This document shows, in pieces, positions 7,699 to 15,617 of a DNA stretch of 64,000 nucleotides (within the stretch, counting starts at the first letter, position 1; every line of letters begins with the position of its first letter). The translations under genes and the position numbers were made by a program. The stretch comes from Verrucomicrobiaceae bacterium. GTDB lineage: Bacteria; Verrucomicrobiota; Verrucomicrobiia; Verrucomicrobiales; Verrucomicrobiaceae. Below the pieces are notes generated by a model. It had not been told where the DNA came from. It searched no databases and saw nothing but the letters and a program-made list of their open reading frames with translations. The stretch covers positions 1 to 64,000 of the forward strand of contig CANIBP010000031.1 of the NCBI GenBank assembly GCA_947466075.1, read 5' to 3'.

Positions 7699-8934
7699 TC
7701 ACCCTTCCAGCGTGTTGATGAACAGGCCGCTGCGTAGCTTTGGCTCAAACCATGTGCTCTTGGGCGGCATGATTTGACCGACGTCGGAGATGGCCATGAG
7801 TTGATCGACCGTGGTCGGGAACATCGAGAAGGCGACGCTGAAATCGCGGCTGTTCACGAGTTTTTCGAGTTCGGCTGTGCCACGGATGCCGCCGATGAAG
7901 TCGATGCGCTTGCTGGTGCGCGGATCGTCGATGCCGAGCACGGGTTTGAGCACGCGGTCTTGCAGGATGCTCACGTCGAGCTGGTCGATGGGGCTGGTGT
8001 CTTTGGACGCTTCCCAAGTCAGTTCATACCACTGATCTTTGAGATACATGCAGCATTGGCCGGGCTTGGTGGGCGATTTGAGCGTGGTGGTCTTCAGGGT
8101 AAAGATCTCGCCGATCTTCTTGAGGAACTCTTCGCGGTCATTGCAGTTCAGATCCTTCACTGCACGGTTGTATGGCAAGATTTTGAGTTCGTTGCCGGGG
8201 AAGAGCACGCTGAGGAACCAGTTGTAGTTTTCCTCGCCGGTGTGGTTGGGATTGGCCTCGCGGCGCAGTTTGCTGACGCGGAAGGCGCTGGCAGCGCGGT
8301 GGTGGCCGTCGGCGACATAAGCACAGGGCACCTGGCTCTCGAATAAACCGGTCAACGACACACACAGGCCCAAGCCGATGCGCCAGACCTGATGCCGCAC
8401 GCCATCGGGTGCGTTGATGTCATAGATCGGTTTTTCTGACTTCATGAAGCCTTCAATCAGGGCGCTGATACCGGGGCGCTGACGGTAGGTGAGGAAAATG
8501 GGGCCGGTGTTTGCGTCGAGTGTGTCCACGAGGCGCGTGCGGTCGTCTTCCTTGTCCTGACGGGTCTTCTCGTGCTTCTTGATGATGTCCTTCTCGTAAT
8601 CTTCGGTGTGGCAGACGGTGACGAGGCCAGTCTGGCTGTGGCCGGCGATGGTCTGGCGGTACAGATACATCGTTGGCTTCGGTTCGCGTGTCAGTACGCC
8701 TTCTTTCTGCATGCGCAGGAAGTTCTCTTTCGCCTTGGCGTAAACGGGTGCGGAGTACGGATCGATTTCAGCATCAAGGTCGATCTCCGCGCGGTCCACG
8801 TGCAGCAGGCTGTTTGGCTTGCCTTTGGCAAGAGCGGCAGCCTCCTCGCGGTTCACGACGTCATAAGGGACGGCGGCGACTTCGTTGGCGAATTTAGGAT
8901 TGGGGACGAGACCTTTGAATGAGCGGATGCGCAT
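7699..8934 (-). CDS. DUF1015 family protein
   Basis: This 411-residue cytosolic protein shows the family hallmarks: MRIRSFKGLVPN...VAAVPYDVVNREEA at the N-terminus, IIKKHEKTRQDKEDDRTRL at about 118-136, and VADGHHRAASAF at about 220-231. DUF1015 proteins are widespread and often lie near serine or one-carbon metabolism genes, but the biochemical role is not established and this neighbourhood gives no hint. No signal peptide or membrane segment was seen. It is complete by comparison with the usual length of about 400-420 residues. Confidence 0.88.
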   Translation of the reverse strand: MRIRSFKGLVPNPKFANEVAAVPYDVVNREEAAALAKGKPNSLLHVDRAEIDLDAEIDPYSAPVYAKAKENFLRMQKEGVLTREPKPTMYLYRQTIAGHSQTGLVTVCHTEDYEKDIIKKHEKTRQDKEDDRTRLVDTLDANTGPIFLTYRQRPGISALIEGFMKSEKPIYDINAPDGVRHQVWRIGLGLCVSLTGLFESQVPCAYVADGHHRAASAFRVSKLRREANPNHTGEENYNWFLSVLFPGNELKILPYNRAVKDLNCNDREEFLKKIGEIFTLKTTTLKSPTKPGQCCMYLKDQWYELTWEASKDTSPIDQLDVSILQDRVLKPVLGIDDPRTSKRIDFIGGIRGTAELEKLVNSRDFSVAFSMFPTTVDQLMAISDVGQIMPPKSTWFEPKLRSGLFINTLEG

Positions 8935-9037
8935 GGGGCGGGATAGTGCGCGAGGGGGGGGTTGTCAAACGCGGAGCAGGACTGACCATGGGGGCTTGAG
9001 ATGCAGACTTGAGCCGAAAATGTTTCTGCGGTATTAG

Positions 9038-9310
9038 ATGTCCATGATTTCCCTTTCTGTCAGCGACGCCGTGCGTCATTTCGCCGATTTGCTGCACCGC
9101 GTGCGGCACGAGGGTGAATGGGCGCTTTTGACCGAGAGTGGCAGGCCGGTGGCGCGCATGCTGCCAGCCACCAGTGCGCCTAGAGGGGCTGATCTGGCAC
9201 TCATCTGGGCTGACTGTCCACATCTGGGGGATGAAGAAGCGGCCAGTTTCGATGCGGATGTCGCTGAGTCGCGCAACAAGCTGCCATCCTTGGCTTCGCG
9301 ATGGGACTGA
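9038..9310 (+). CDS. Phd/YefM-type antitoxin (VapB-like)
   Basis: This 90-residue protein has an N-terminal Phd/YefM-like fold: SVSDAVRHFADLLHRVRHEG followed by LLTESGRPVARMLP. The acidic C-terminal half would wrap the toxin. Start codons at 9038 and 9044 are both possible. Its stop overlaps the PIN toxin start by 10 bases, the usual coupling for antitoxin-first operons. The N-terminal domain would bind the operator and autorepress (family knowledge). Confidence 0.82.
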   Translation: MSMISLSVSDAVRHFADLLHRVRHEGEWALLTESGRPVARMLPATSAPRGADLALIWADCPHLGDEEAASFDADVAESRNKLPSLASRWD

Positions 9311-9726
9311 TGCTGGACAGTTCGGTGTTGATTGCGGCCGAGCGCGGCAGATTTGACCTGTCGGCATTGTTCCGTGCCAAAGCTGGCGAGGAATTCTTCA
9401 TTGCCGCGATCACGGCGTCAGAATTGCTGCATGGCGTCGAACGTGCGAACACGCCGGAACGTCGCGAGAAGCGCTCGCTCTATGTGGAAGGAGTGCTCCA
9501 CAGGCTGCCTGTCATCGACTTCGAGATAGCCGTGGCTCGAAGGCATGCACGTATCTGGGCCGAACTCGAAGTCATGAGGAAAATGATCGGGCCACATGAC
9601 CTGCTGATCGCCGCAACCGCTGTGCAGCATGACCATTCAGTGGCGACACTGAATCAAGCCGAGTTTTCAAATGTGCCGGGTCTGAAGTTGGAGGATGTTT
9701 CGCTGTTTGAGATCGCAAAGCATTGA
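9301..9726 (+). CDS. vapC: PIN-domain ribonuclease toxin (VapC-like)
   Basis: This 141-residue PIN domain keeps the acidic metal-binding residues: D6 in MLDSSVLIAAERG, E41 in ITASELLHGVE, and the later D in GPHDLLIAATA near residue 99. VapC toxins cleave specific RNAs (often initiator tRNA or the rRNA sarcin-ricin loop) using Mg2+ and are neutralised by the upstream antitoxin. It is translationally coupled to that antitoxin. The length is normal and nothing suggests inactivation. Confidence 0.9.
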   Translation: MGLMLDSSVLIAAERGRFDLSALFRAKAGEEFFIAAITASELLHGVERANTPERREKRSLYVEGVLHRLPVIDFEIAVARRHARIWAELEVMRKMIGPHDLLIAATAVQHDHSVATLNQAEFSNVPGLKLEDVSLFEIAKH

Positions 9727-9731
9727 GTTGC

Positions 9732-11204
9732 TCAAGCGGTCTTTGTGGATTCATGATTTTCCCGAGCGATCTTGCGGGCGGCGGAGACGATGTGCGTGCA
9801 GGCTTCGATGCAGAGCAGGGGAAGAGCATTTGCAGCGTGCTGGGGCTGCGTTTTGGATGCAGCTTCGTTTGTCATCGGCTGCGTGGCGGTGAGAGGCCAG
9901 AGAATGCGGCGCAGGCACTTGGTGTTGGCGCAGCATTTGCCGATCATCGCGTGTGCCTGGTCATCGCGGATGGAGTTGGCGAAGCGATACATACCGGTCT
10001 GGCGGCCCAAAACATCCCGCAAGGGCACGGCGGCGAGTTTGTTCTGCTCCAAGGCATGCGCCATGCCGATGGCGGCGGGGTAAAAGAAGTCGAGGGCGAG
10101 GCGCAGTTCGTCGAGGTCGGTGAGATCAAGCCGCCAGCCGCGATTCAAGGTCGGGGCGGAATGCAGCGGGCGGAAGGTGCCGCTGGCGTCATTGCGGGCG
10201 ATGAACAGCGCATCGTGCGCTTCGTGGTGTACTTGGAGATCAGCTTTGCCACGATCAGCAATGTGGCAGAGTGAGTAAGAGCCATCGACATTCGTGGTGA
10301 TGACGACCTCGCCAAGCTCATCGAGGCCTGAGTTCAACCAGAATGCCAGGGACGACTTCACCTCGTCATTCGGCATTCCAATTTTGTCAGCCACCTGATG
10401 CTTCGCATCGAAATCATGCACCTGATCGAGAATCACGTCCGCCATCAGCGGTTCGGTGCCGATGGCGCCGCTGTAGTAGAGCAGGCGGTTTTGGAGTTGG
10501 TGCGGATTGTGATGGAAGACGCCGCTTTCGCTCAAGGCAGCACCGATTTCCTCGCGCATGCCGAGCAGAACCGGGATGTCCTGAAAGCTGTGCAGGCCGT
10601 CGGCGATGAAGAAGGGGACGATGACGACATCGGGCGAGGTCGTGAGTTTTGCCCATTCGGCGACGAAGGGAGCTTCCTCCATGTAAGTGTCGATGACTTC
10701 GGCAAAGCCATAGTGACCGTCGCGAATGAGGGCGACTTGGTCTTGAATGGCCTTGGTGGAGTTTTCATTCAAGCTGGTGCCGTGACCGACGATGATGAGG
10801 CTGGTGCGGTCCCGCGGCACGCCGGGCGCGACTTCATCCGCACGCTGCAAAATCAGGCGCGTCATGTTCGGGTGGATGCCCACGGGATCACAATAATAGA
10901 TCGTCTTGCCAGCACGCTGGGTGACGGGGCCGTCGAGACGCAGTTCGCGTGGGAGCACCTGCTGGCAGAAGTAGCCTTCGCTGATGAAGTTCGGGACGAT
11001 GTAGATGACATCGCTGTCCACCATTTCAAAGACCTCGCGCATGTTCGGCTCTTCCTTCCAGAAGCAGCAGACGACCTCGCGGAAGAGGCCGCGGCGGCGG
11101 ATGGTGTCAGCGTGCAGATGGGTCGGAGCGCTGGAGTCAGGGTTCACAGTGGAACCGTGACCGATGATGATGAGAGCGGCTTGGGAGTAGGAGTTCAAAA
11201 GCAA
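9732..11204 (-). CDS. CbiX-type chelatase with DR2241-like Fe-S domain
   Basis: This 490-residue protein has two tandem CbiX-like halves. The first begins AALIIIGHGSTVNPDSS (about 10-26) and the second SLIIVGHGTSLNENSTKAIQ (about 135-155). IVPFFIADGLHSFQDIP carries a metal-site region. The C-terminal part has cysteines in the pattern GKCCANTKCLRRILWP and later LLCIEAC, as in the Deinococcus DR2241 family that binds a 4Fe-4S cluster. The likely role is insertion of Fe (siroheme) or Co into sirohydrochlorin. With CobA-HemD and an Ahb-like protein nearby, ferrochelation to siroheme is the simplest reading. Confidence 0.82.
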   Translation of the reverse strand: MLLNSYSQAALIIIGHGSTVNPDSSAPTHLHADTIRRRGLFREVVCCFWKEEPNMREVFEMVDSDVIYIVPNFISEGYFCQQVLPRELRLDGPVTQRAGKTIYYCDPVGIHPNMTRLILQRADEVAPGVPRDRTSLIIVGHGTSLNENSTKAIQDQVALIRDGHYGFAEVIDTYMEEAPFVAEWAKLTTSPDVVIVPFFIADGLHSFQDIPVLLGMREEIGAALSESGVFHHNPHQLQNRLLYYSGAIGTEPLMADVILDQVHDFDAKHQVADKIGMPNDEVKSSLAFWLNSGLDELGEVVITTNVDGSYSLCHIADRGKADLQVHHEAHDALFIARNDASGTFRPLHSAPTLNRGWRLDLTDLDELRLALDFFYPAAIGMAHALEQNKLAAVPLRDVLGRQTGMYRFANSIRDDQAHAMIGKCCANTKCLRRILWPLTATQPMTNEAASKTQPQHAANALPLLCIEACTHIVSAARKIARENHESTKTA

Positions 11205-11231
11205 AAAAGGGAAGGATGAATGCTGGCTACG

Positions 11232-11609
11232 TCAGCCATGGCGGAAGCGGATGTCCCGGATCTTCGCATCCGGCAGTTTTTCCTGGAGGCGCTTGAGGAT
11301 TTTGACCTTTTCCTGCATCAGCGCGTGATGCGCGGAGGGCTGGATGAGTCGCACGGTCAGGACGCCGCGTTCAAAAGCATCCGGGTGGGTCATCTTGAAC
11401 AAGAAACTGCCCACGATCTCCTCCCACGCGGCGAGGATGTCCTCCAGCTTCACGCGATTGGCCATGCCATACTTCGCCATGATCTGCGTGGCGAGATCGC
11501 CCACCTTGAGCGTGGGCAGGTCGATGAGCGGTCCGTTGTCCACACCACGCCACGCGGAGAGCAGGTGGTGGCGCAGGCGCATGGCAGCGGTGGGCTTGCG
11601 TTCGTTCAT
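11232..11609 (-). CDS. DUF721 / DciA-like protein
   Basis: This 125-residue protein has the DUF721 core: KLEDILAAWEEIVGSFL, then a beta-rich GVLTVRLIQPSAHHALMQEK, ending DAKIRDIRFRHG. DciA proteins of this family load or recruit the DnaB helicase in bacteria without DnaC (family knowledge). It lies 27 bases upstream of the start of the CbiX gene on the same strand, so they may share a transcript, with no obvious functional link. Confidence 0.78.
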   Translation of the reverse strand: MNERKPTAAMRLRHHLLSAWRGVDNGPLIDLPTLKVGDLATQIMAKYGMANRVKLEDILAAWEEIVGSFLFKMTHPDAFERGVLTVRLIQPSAHHALMQEKVKILKRLQEKLPDAKIRDIRFRHG

Positions 11610-11670
11610 GGCTGCATGCTAGACGGCAATGGGCGCGTGCTAAATCGCAAATTTCAAATCTCGCAATCTT

Positions 11671-11707
11671 CTGGGTCGCCGCTAAAGGTGGCGCTCCCCC
11701 GACCCAG
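11671..11707. promoter_or_regulatory. Hairpin just upstream of the Ahb-like gene
   Basis: CTGGGTCG (11671-11678) pairs perfectly with CGACCCAG (11700-11707), with an inner short stem. The 3' arm ends 5 bases before the ATG at 11713, where a ribosome-binding site would lie, and no Shine-Dalgarno is evident. It may be a dispersed palindrome or may modulate translation. Function is inferred only. Confidence 0.4.
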
Positions 11708-11712
11708 CCATC

Positions 11713-12840
11713 ATGTCCGACGTTTCCCTTCCTATCGAGCACACCGACCCCATCAATGCCCAGATTCTCGCCGTGAGCGAGGACCGGGTGAAGGGCTTTC
11801 ATCAGCATCCGTTCCAATTCATTGCCGAACAGAGTGGCCTGCCGTTTGACACCGTGGTGGAGCGCATCCGCGCCATGCTGAAGGGCGGCGTGATCCGTCG
11901 CGTGCGGCAGACTTTGCTGGCAAATAAGCTCGCCGAAGGTGCGCTGGTGGCCTGGAAGGTGCCGACGGAGAAGCTGGAAGGCGCGTTTGAATTTCTCTTC
12001 AAGCAAGACCCCTTCAGCGGCCACGTCGTGCTGCGCAGCACCGACCGCGAGGTGAGCGGCAGTGATTTCCGTCTGTGGACAACGCTCAAGGTGCCGCAGG
12101 ACCGCGCCATCAACGACCATTGCGATGTGCTGAAGCGCCTCATCGGTGCCGATGATTACTACACCATGCAGGCGCACGGCATCTTCGCCCTCGGCGTTGG
12201 CCATGTGCGCCGCAAGACGATGGAGCCAGGTGAAAGGGCCGACGAGCCTGCGGTGATGATGACCACCAACATCGCTGACCTCAATGCTGAGGAGTGGAAC
12301 GTGCTGCTGCATCTCAAAGGTGATCTCTCCTCCGAAGAAATCGGCCCGGAGCCGTGGGCAGGCCGGGCGAAGGACGCGGGTGTCTCGATGGAGCAGTTCT
12401 GCGAGATCGCGAAGCGTCTCGATGCCAAAGGTGTCATCGGCCGCCTCTCGACCTTCCTGGAGCACGTCAAGCCGAGCGCCACCGGCCAGCGCGTGACGCG
12501 TTTCAATGCCCTGTTCCACTGGAAGGTGCCGAAAGGCATGGAAGAACGCGCCGGCGGTGAAGTGGGGCGTCATCCCATCATGACGCACGCCTACTGGCGT
12601 GAAGGCGGCGTGCGCTTCGCCAACGTGAACATCATGGGCGTCATTCACGGCACCGACAAAGACACCGTGCTTGCCCACAAGGCCGCCATCGACCAGCATC
12701 TCGTCGAGGCCGGCATCCCGGTCGAATACACCAACGTCTTCTGGGGTGGTCGCAGCGAGATCAAGCCCAGCGAGATCTCCCCCATCGTCTTCAAAGAATG
12801 GCACGCCAAGTGGGCCGATGTGCCGGGGCCGGTGGTGTGA
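11713..12840 (+). CDS. Two-domain AsnC/Lrp-like protein, probable siroheme decarboxylase (AhbA-AhbB-like)
   Basis: This 375-residue protein has two similar halves, each with a winged-helix-like region (FQFIAEQSGLPFDTVVERIR; CEIAKRLDAKGVIGRLS) and an AsnC/RAM-like alpha-beta region. The second half ends its helix-turn region with HPIMTHAYWREG, comparable to the conserved His-Tyr-Arg stretch of AhbA/AhbB/NirDLGH siroheme decarboxylases, which turn siroheme into 12,18-didecarboxysiroheme. Two Ahb-like halves in one chain would match an A-B fusion. A DNA-binding Lrp regulator remains possible. The neighbouring precorrin-2 and chelatase genes support the siroheme reading. Confidence 0.65.
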   Translation: MSDVSLPIEHTDPINAQILAVSEDRVKGFHQHPFQFIAEQSGLPFDTVVERIRAMLKGGVIRRVRQTLLANKLAEGALVAWKVPTEKLEGAFEFLFKQDPFSGHVVLRSTDREVSGSDFRLWTTLKVPQDRAINDHCDVLKRLIGADDYYTMQAHGIFALGVGHVRRKTMEPGERADEPAVMMTTNIADLNAEEWNVLLHLKGDLSSEEIGPEPWAGRAKDAGVSMEQFCEIAKRLDAKGVIGRLSTFLEHVKPSATGQRVTRFNALFHWKVPKGMEERAGGEVGRHPIMTHAYWREGGVRFANVNIMGVIHGTDKDTVLAHKAAIDQHLVEAGIPVEYTNVFWGGRSEIKPSEISPIVFKEWHAKWADVPGPVV

Positions 12841-12867
12841 GGGGCTTTCGGCCTCAGCGAATGTGGG

Positions 12868-13332
12868 TCACATCGTGAACGCGTACGCAAAAATTCGCCC
12901 GTCGGGTGCGATGCCGACCCAGCCGTTGCTGCGGCCGGTCAGCGACTTGGGGCTGTAGAACGTCAGTTTCAAAAAGTCGTCGTGGGTGAGCCACCATGAC
13001 AGCGGTTGCTTGGGGGTGGGATATTGGGGCGTTGTGTTCTGCGCTTCAATCGTTGGCAGGGCGGCACGCCACGCCGCAAGGTCAGCCGGGGCCACCGTCA
13101 GCGCGTAAAACGCCGCGAAGTCCGATGGCCCAAGCACACCGTCTCCGGTCTGTTCCTCGACGAAATGAGCATCGAGCAGAGGACCCGGTAGCGGGCCGCG
13201 CTTGCTAAGGAGCTTCGACACTGCGGCGACTCGTTCCGCCTGAGTGCCGGTCATCTCATAGGATGACTGCGCTGGAGGCTTGGGTCTGCAAGCCGCCATC
13301 AAGCAAAGAAGTAATAAAGCGAGCGTCTTCAT
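12868..13332 (-). CDS. Cassette-borne lipoprotein of unknown function
   Basis: The start is placed at 13332, giving 154 residues with a lipoprotein signal (MKTLALLLLCLMAAC, Cys 15). The longer open frame upstream runs through the attC4 site and was rejected. The mature part has no family I recognise. It contains TQAERVAAVSKLLSKRG, a Trp-rich QPLSWWLTHDDFLKLTFY stretch and an invariant-looking end, GWVGIAPDGRIFAYAF. It is the last gene of minus-strand cassette array A, just after attC4 (13350-13503). Confidence 0.75.
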   Translation of the reverse strand: MKTLALLLLCLMAACRPKPPAQSSYEMTGTQAERVAAVSKLLSKRGPLPGPLLDAHFVEEQTGDGVLGPSDFAAFYALTVAPADLAAWRAALPTIEAQNTTPQYPTPKQPLSWWLTHDDFLKLTFYSPKSLTGRSNGWVGIAPDGRIFAYAFTM

Positions 13333-13349
13333 GGGAGTGTGTGACTGAC

Positions 13350-13503
13350 GCCTAGCGTAGCGGATCAGTCGACGGCGAGCGGGAATGGAGCGGAGCGACA
13401 TAGCTTGCTGAAAGCAACCCGAAGGGCAGCGCGGAGGCGCTGGCAACCGTCGATGACACGACAGATAGCCTTCGAGCCGTTGCCTGCATCCGTTTTGTTC
13501 GCC
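13350..13503 (-). repeat. attC4 recombination site (154 bp)
   Basis: Read on the minus strand it begins R'' GGCGAAC (13503-13497), followed by AAAACGGATGCAGGC, and ends GCTAGGC (13356-13350), a one-base variant of the R' consensus GTTRRRY. L'' CGGATGCAGGC pairs with the distal arm with one extra G, the extrahelical base typical of attC sites. It has a longer central region than attC2 and attC3, with extra palindromic sequence. Confidence 0.75.
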
Positions 13504-13531
13504 TTTGGTTGGTGATGCGTTCGGTGAATGC

Positions 13532-13993
13532 TCATGTGACTGTAGGTAATGCAGGAGTGAACCAGATCCGCTCGTCGTGATCAACGAAAAGCATGTCGCC
13601 AGTATCGAAGCCAAAAAAGATGTCCGACGCTCCATCCAGCAACCCAAACTTGTGCGTCCCACTATCGTAGTCAAACTCGCCTACAAATTGGATCAGCTCG
13701 GTCAGCGGCAAACGCAATGGCAGTCGAGAAGTCATCCCGCAATCTGGAATCACAATGACCTCGGACGGCCTCTCGCGGCAACGGTCCAGAGCTGAGTCAA
13801 TGAATGCGGCATCACGGTTTAGTAAGGCTGGAGGTAGAGTCTGAAAGCCGCCTGACACTGACGCCATGATCTGAACAACGGTGTCGAAACTCAACTGATG
13901 CGGTCCGGTGACAGTCGCGAAGCCGCGAATCCAATGGGCCAGCGTGGTGAGTGCGTCATCCCACGAGAGCAGGGCATGTTCGTATGCGGACAC
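13532..13993 (-). CDS. Cassette-borne hypothetical protein
   Basis: The preferred start is the GTG at 13993 (153 residues, beginning VSAYEHALLSWDDALTTL), because the longer frame to 14089 reads through attC3. No family was recognised with confidence. The C-terminal part, HKFGLLDGASDIFFGFDTGD followed by MLFVDHDERIWF, is rich in Asp/Gly and aromatics and looks like a small alpha-beta immunity/SUKH-like fold, but this is only an impression. It lies between attC3 and attC4 in array A. Confidence 0.65.
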   Translation of the reverse strand: MSAYEHALLSWDDALTTLAHWIRGFATVTGPHQLSFDTVVQIMASVSGGFQTLPPALLNRDAAFIDSALDRCRERPSEVIVIPDCGMTSRLPLRLPLTELIQFVGEFDYDSGTHKFGLLDGASDIFFGFDTGDMLFVDHDERIWFTPALPTVT

Positions 13994-14010
13994 TTGACGA
14001 TTTCGGGTTG

Positions 14011-14103
14011 GGCGAACGCTTCGGATCAGGCGACGGCGAGCGGGAAGCGTTGATGACACAACAGATGCCATACGAGCCGTTGCCTGCATCCGTTTTGTTC
14101 GCC
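14011..14103 (-). repeat. attC3 recombination site (93 bp)
   Basis: On the minus strand it runs from R'' GGCGAAC (14103-14097) to R' GTTCGCC (14017-14011), which are exact reverse complements. L'' CGGAT-G-CAGGC pairs with L' GCCTGATCCG, leaving one extrahelical G on the L'' arm. Inside, ACGGC pairs with GCCGT. It starts about 12 bases after the stop of the upstream cassette gene, the usual cassette geometry. Confidence 0.85.
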
Positions 14104-14115
14104 GTTGTGGGGTGA

Positions 14116-14826
14116 TTAATCATTCGCTCGTTGTAGATCAGCTTCTAGATCGCGGTTGGTCAAGGTCTGGTATGCGTCTGCCAACGCACGTCGGTGAGCT
14201 TCGCTGCGCGACTGACGATGAGCAGCAATCAGCCGTTGATGCCCAAAAAGGTAGTCCCAACGTCTAATCGTTGTGATGGAAGTGGTTCGTGATTCAGCGC
14301 TTGGCGAGTTGAGTGCGTCAAGCGCCTGCGTCAAAGAGTGATGCACTGCCAAGTGAAATCCGCTGGCAATCGTGAAGAAGGTGAGAGCACCAGCTAACGC
14401 AAGGAGCGGTCGTCTGGGGACTCCCTGTGCCCCACGAAATTCCGCGAGACCAGCTCTGGCATACATCCATGATGTGAAGAAAGGGGTGAAGCCAAGCAAT
14501 CCGATCAAGATGAATATCCCAACGATGGAATACGGAAGCAGAACCACCCCCAAGGCCAAGGCAAAAACAGCAGATGCCAGAAGGCCGCCAGCAACAGCAA
14601 CGTGGAGAGCGGGGGGAAACGATATCCCTGCGAGGTGAACAATCAGCAGGGCGCAAGACAGCGCAATCGCTGCGTAGGCGAATGGCTGGTAATCACCCAA
14701 GTATGGGGAAGAGAAGCCCAGAGGTGGGTCAGCGAGATCGAAGCGGAAAACTATGGGATCGAGGAAGATGCAAACAAGGGGGCCGATGATCCCAAACAGA
14801 ACAGTGAAAAATGTTCGAGTCTTCAT
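14116..14826 (-). CDS. Cassette-borne multi-pass membrane protein
   Basis: This 236-residue protein has about five hydrophobic segments (near residues 7-25, 50-68, 75-95, 98-115 and 145-165) followed by a cytosolic-looking charged tail with many Arg (DYLFGHQRLIAAHRQSRSEA). No family was recognised. It starts 35 bases after the stop of the gene ending at 14862 with no attC between them, so the two appear to travel as one two-gene cassette. Its stop is 12 bases before attC3. Confidence 0.75.
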   Translation of the reverse strand: MKTRTFFTVLFGIIGPLVCIFLDPIVFRFDLADPPLGFSSPYLGDYQPFAYAAIALSCALLIVHLAGISFPPALHVAVAGGLLASAVFALALGVVLLPYSIVGIFILIGLLGFTPFFTSWMYARAGLAEFRGAQGVPRRPLLALAGALTFFTIASGFHLAVHHSLTQALDALNSPSAESRTTSITTIRRWDYLFGHQRLIAAHRQSRSEAHRRALADAYQTLTNRDLEADLQRAND

Positions 14827-14861
14827 GTGACCCTTCTGTGGTTCGGCGTTGCCGGTTGAAG

Positions 14862-15326
14862 TTATTTAGGCTGTTCTGCATTGGGAGTAACCAGCAATTC
14901 CACTTTGATTGTGCCGTATGCGGCGTCGGCAAAAGTAAGTGTCATCGGGCGGTCGGAGCTGCCGAATACGATAGGCCGCGAAAGAATCTCCTCGCGTGCT
15001 TCGGTCGTAGCGGTCGCCGGAATGAGGCGCTTGATAGTGGCGGCGACCTTTACGGTTGGGGGGCGCTGGTCAAGTTTTGTGATGAGGTCGCGAACTTTCG
15101 TTGCGTCCGGATGGGCCGCGTCGAGCTTCAGTGCGTTTGTGCGAATGTCCACGGAGACAATCGCAGCGGCAGCAGTAGGCCCGAGTTGTTGTTTGGCAGT
15201 GTCGTAGAGCTCGGTTGCCGCTAGGTAGCGAATGGGAATGTCCGCAGATGGCGAGTCATCAGAAACGGCTGCAAATGCGGTAAGAGCTGCGGCTGTAACG
15301 CCAAGGAAGAGGTATGCTGGTTTCAT
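14862..15326 (-). CDS. Cassette-borne exported hypothetical protein
   Basis: The start is at 15326 (154 residues, signal peptide MKPAYLFLGVTAAALTAFA). The longer frame to 15488 runs through attC2. The mature protein has a helical segment ATELYDTAKQQLGPTAAAAI and a C-terminal beta-rich part (VKVAATIKRLIPA, RPMTLTFADAAYGTIKVELL). No family was recognised. It is the first gene of an apparent two-gene cassette with the membrane protein at 14116-14826, and joint function at the envelope is plausible but unsupported. Confidence 0.7.
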   Translation of the reverse strand: MKPAYLFLGVTAAALTAFAAVSDDSPSADIPIRYLAATELYDTAKQQLGPTAAAAIVSVDIRTNALKLDAAHPDATKVRDLITKLDQRPPTVKVAATIKRLIPATATTEAREEILSRPIVFGSSDRPMTLTFADAAYGTIKVELLVTPNAEQPK

Positions 15327-15384
15327 GATGTTGGTTTGGTTGGACGGAGAGGTTGCCTTTCGTTCACGGGACAAGCGAGGAATC

Positions 15385-15477
15385 GCCGAACGACTCGGAT
15401 CAGGCGACGGCGAGCGGGAAGCGTCGATGACACGACAGATGCCATTCGAGCCGTTGCCTGCATCCGTTTTGTTAGGC
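15385..15477 (-). repeat. attC2 recombination site (93 bp)
   Basis: Read on the minus strand: R'' GCCTAAC (15477-15471), AAAA, L'' CGGATGCAGGC, a central region with ACGGC/GCCGT pairing, L' GCCTGATCCG, AGTC, R' GTTCGGC (15391-15385). One G in L'' has no partner in L', the extrahelical base that directs strand choice in integron recombination. It is nearly identical in its central region to attC3, attC4, attC5 and attC6. Confidence 0.87.
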
Positions 15478-15484
15478 GTTGGGT

Positions 15485-15574
15485 TCATTCGGAAATCGTG
15501 TTAAGCAATGCTCCGAAATCTGGTTCGGCGGTGCCGGAGAAATCCTCGCGTGTCGCGTCGGGGTGATCACTCAT
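15485..15574 (-). CDS. Possible small ORF at the end of cassette A2
   Basis: A 29-residue frame (begins MSDHPDATREDFSGTAEPDF) ends 8 bases before attC2. That spacing is typical of genuine cassette genes in this array, whereas the main gene of this cassette stops 140 bases earlier. It may be a micro-gene or the tail of a decayed second gene. There is no homology evidence. Confidence 0.3.
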   Translation of the reverse strand: MSDHPDATREDFSGTAEPDFGALLNTISE

Positions 15575-15617
15575 GTCGGAGAAGATGGCTTGGGTGCCCC
15601 GCAGAAGGACTCGGTTC

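Noticed and set aside
11371..12804. 477-codon minus-strand open frame opposite the Ahb-like gene
   Set aside because: It is a shadow frame: His/Ala/Gly-rich without domain, covering both a forward gene and the DciA-like gene in another frame.
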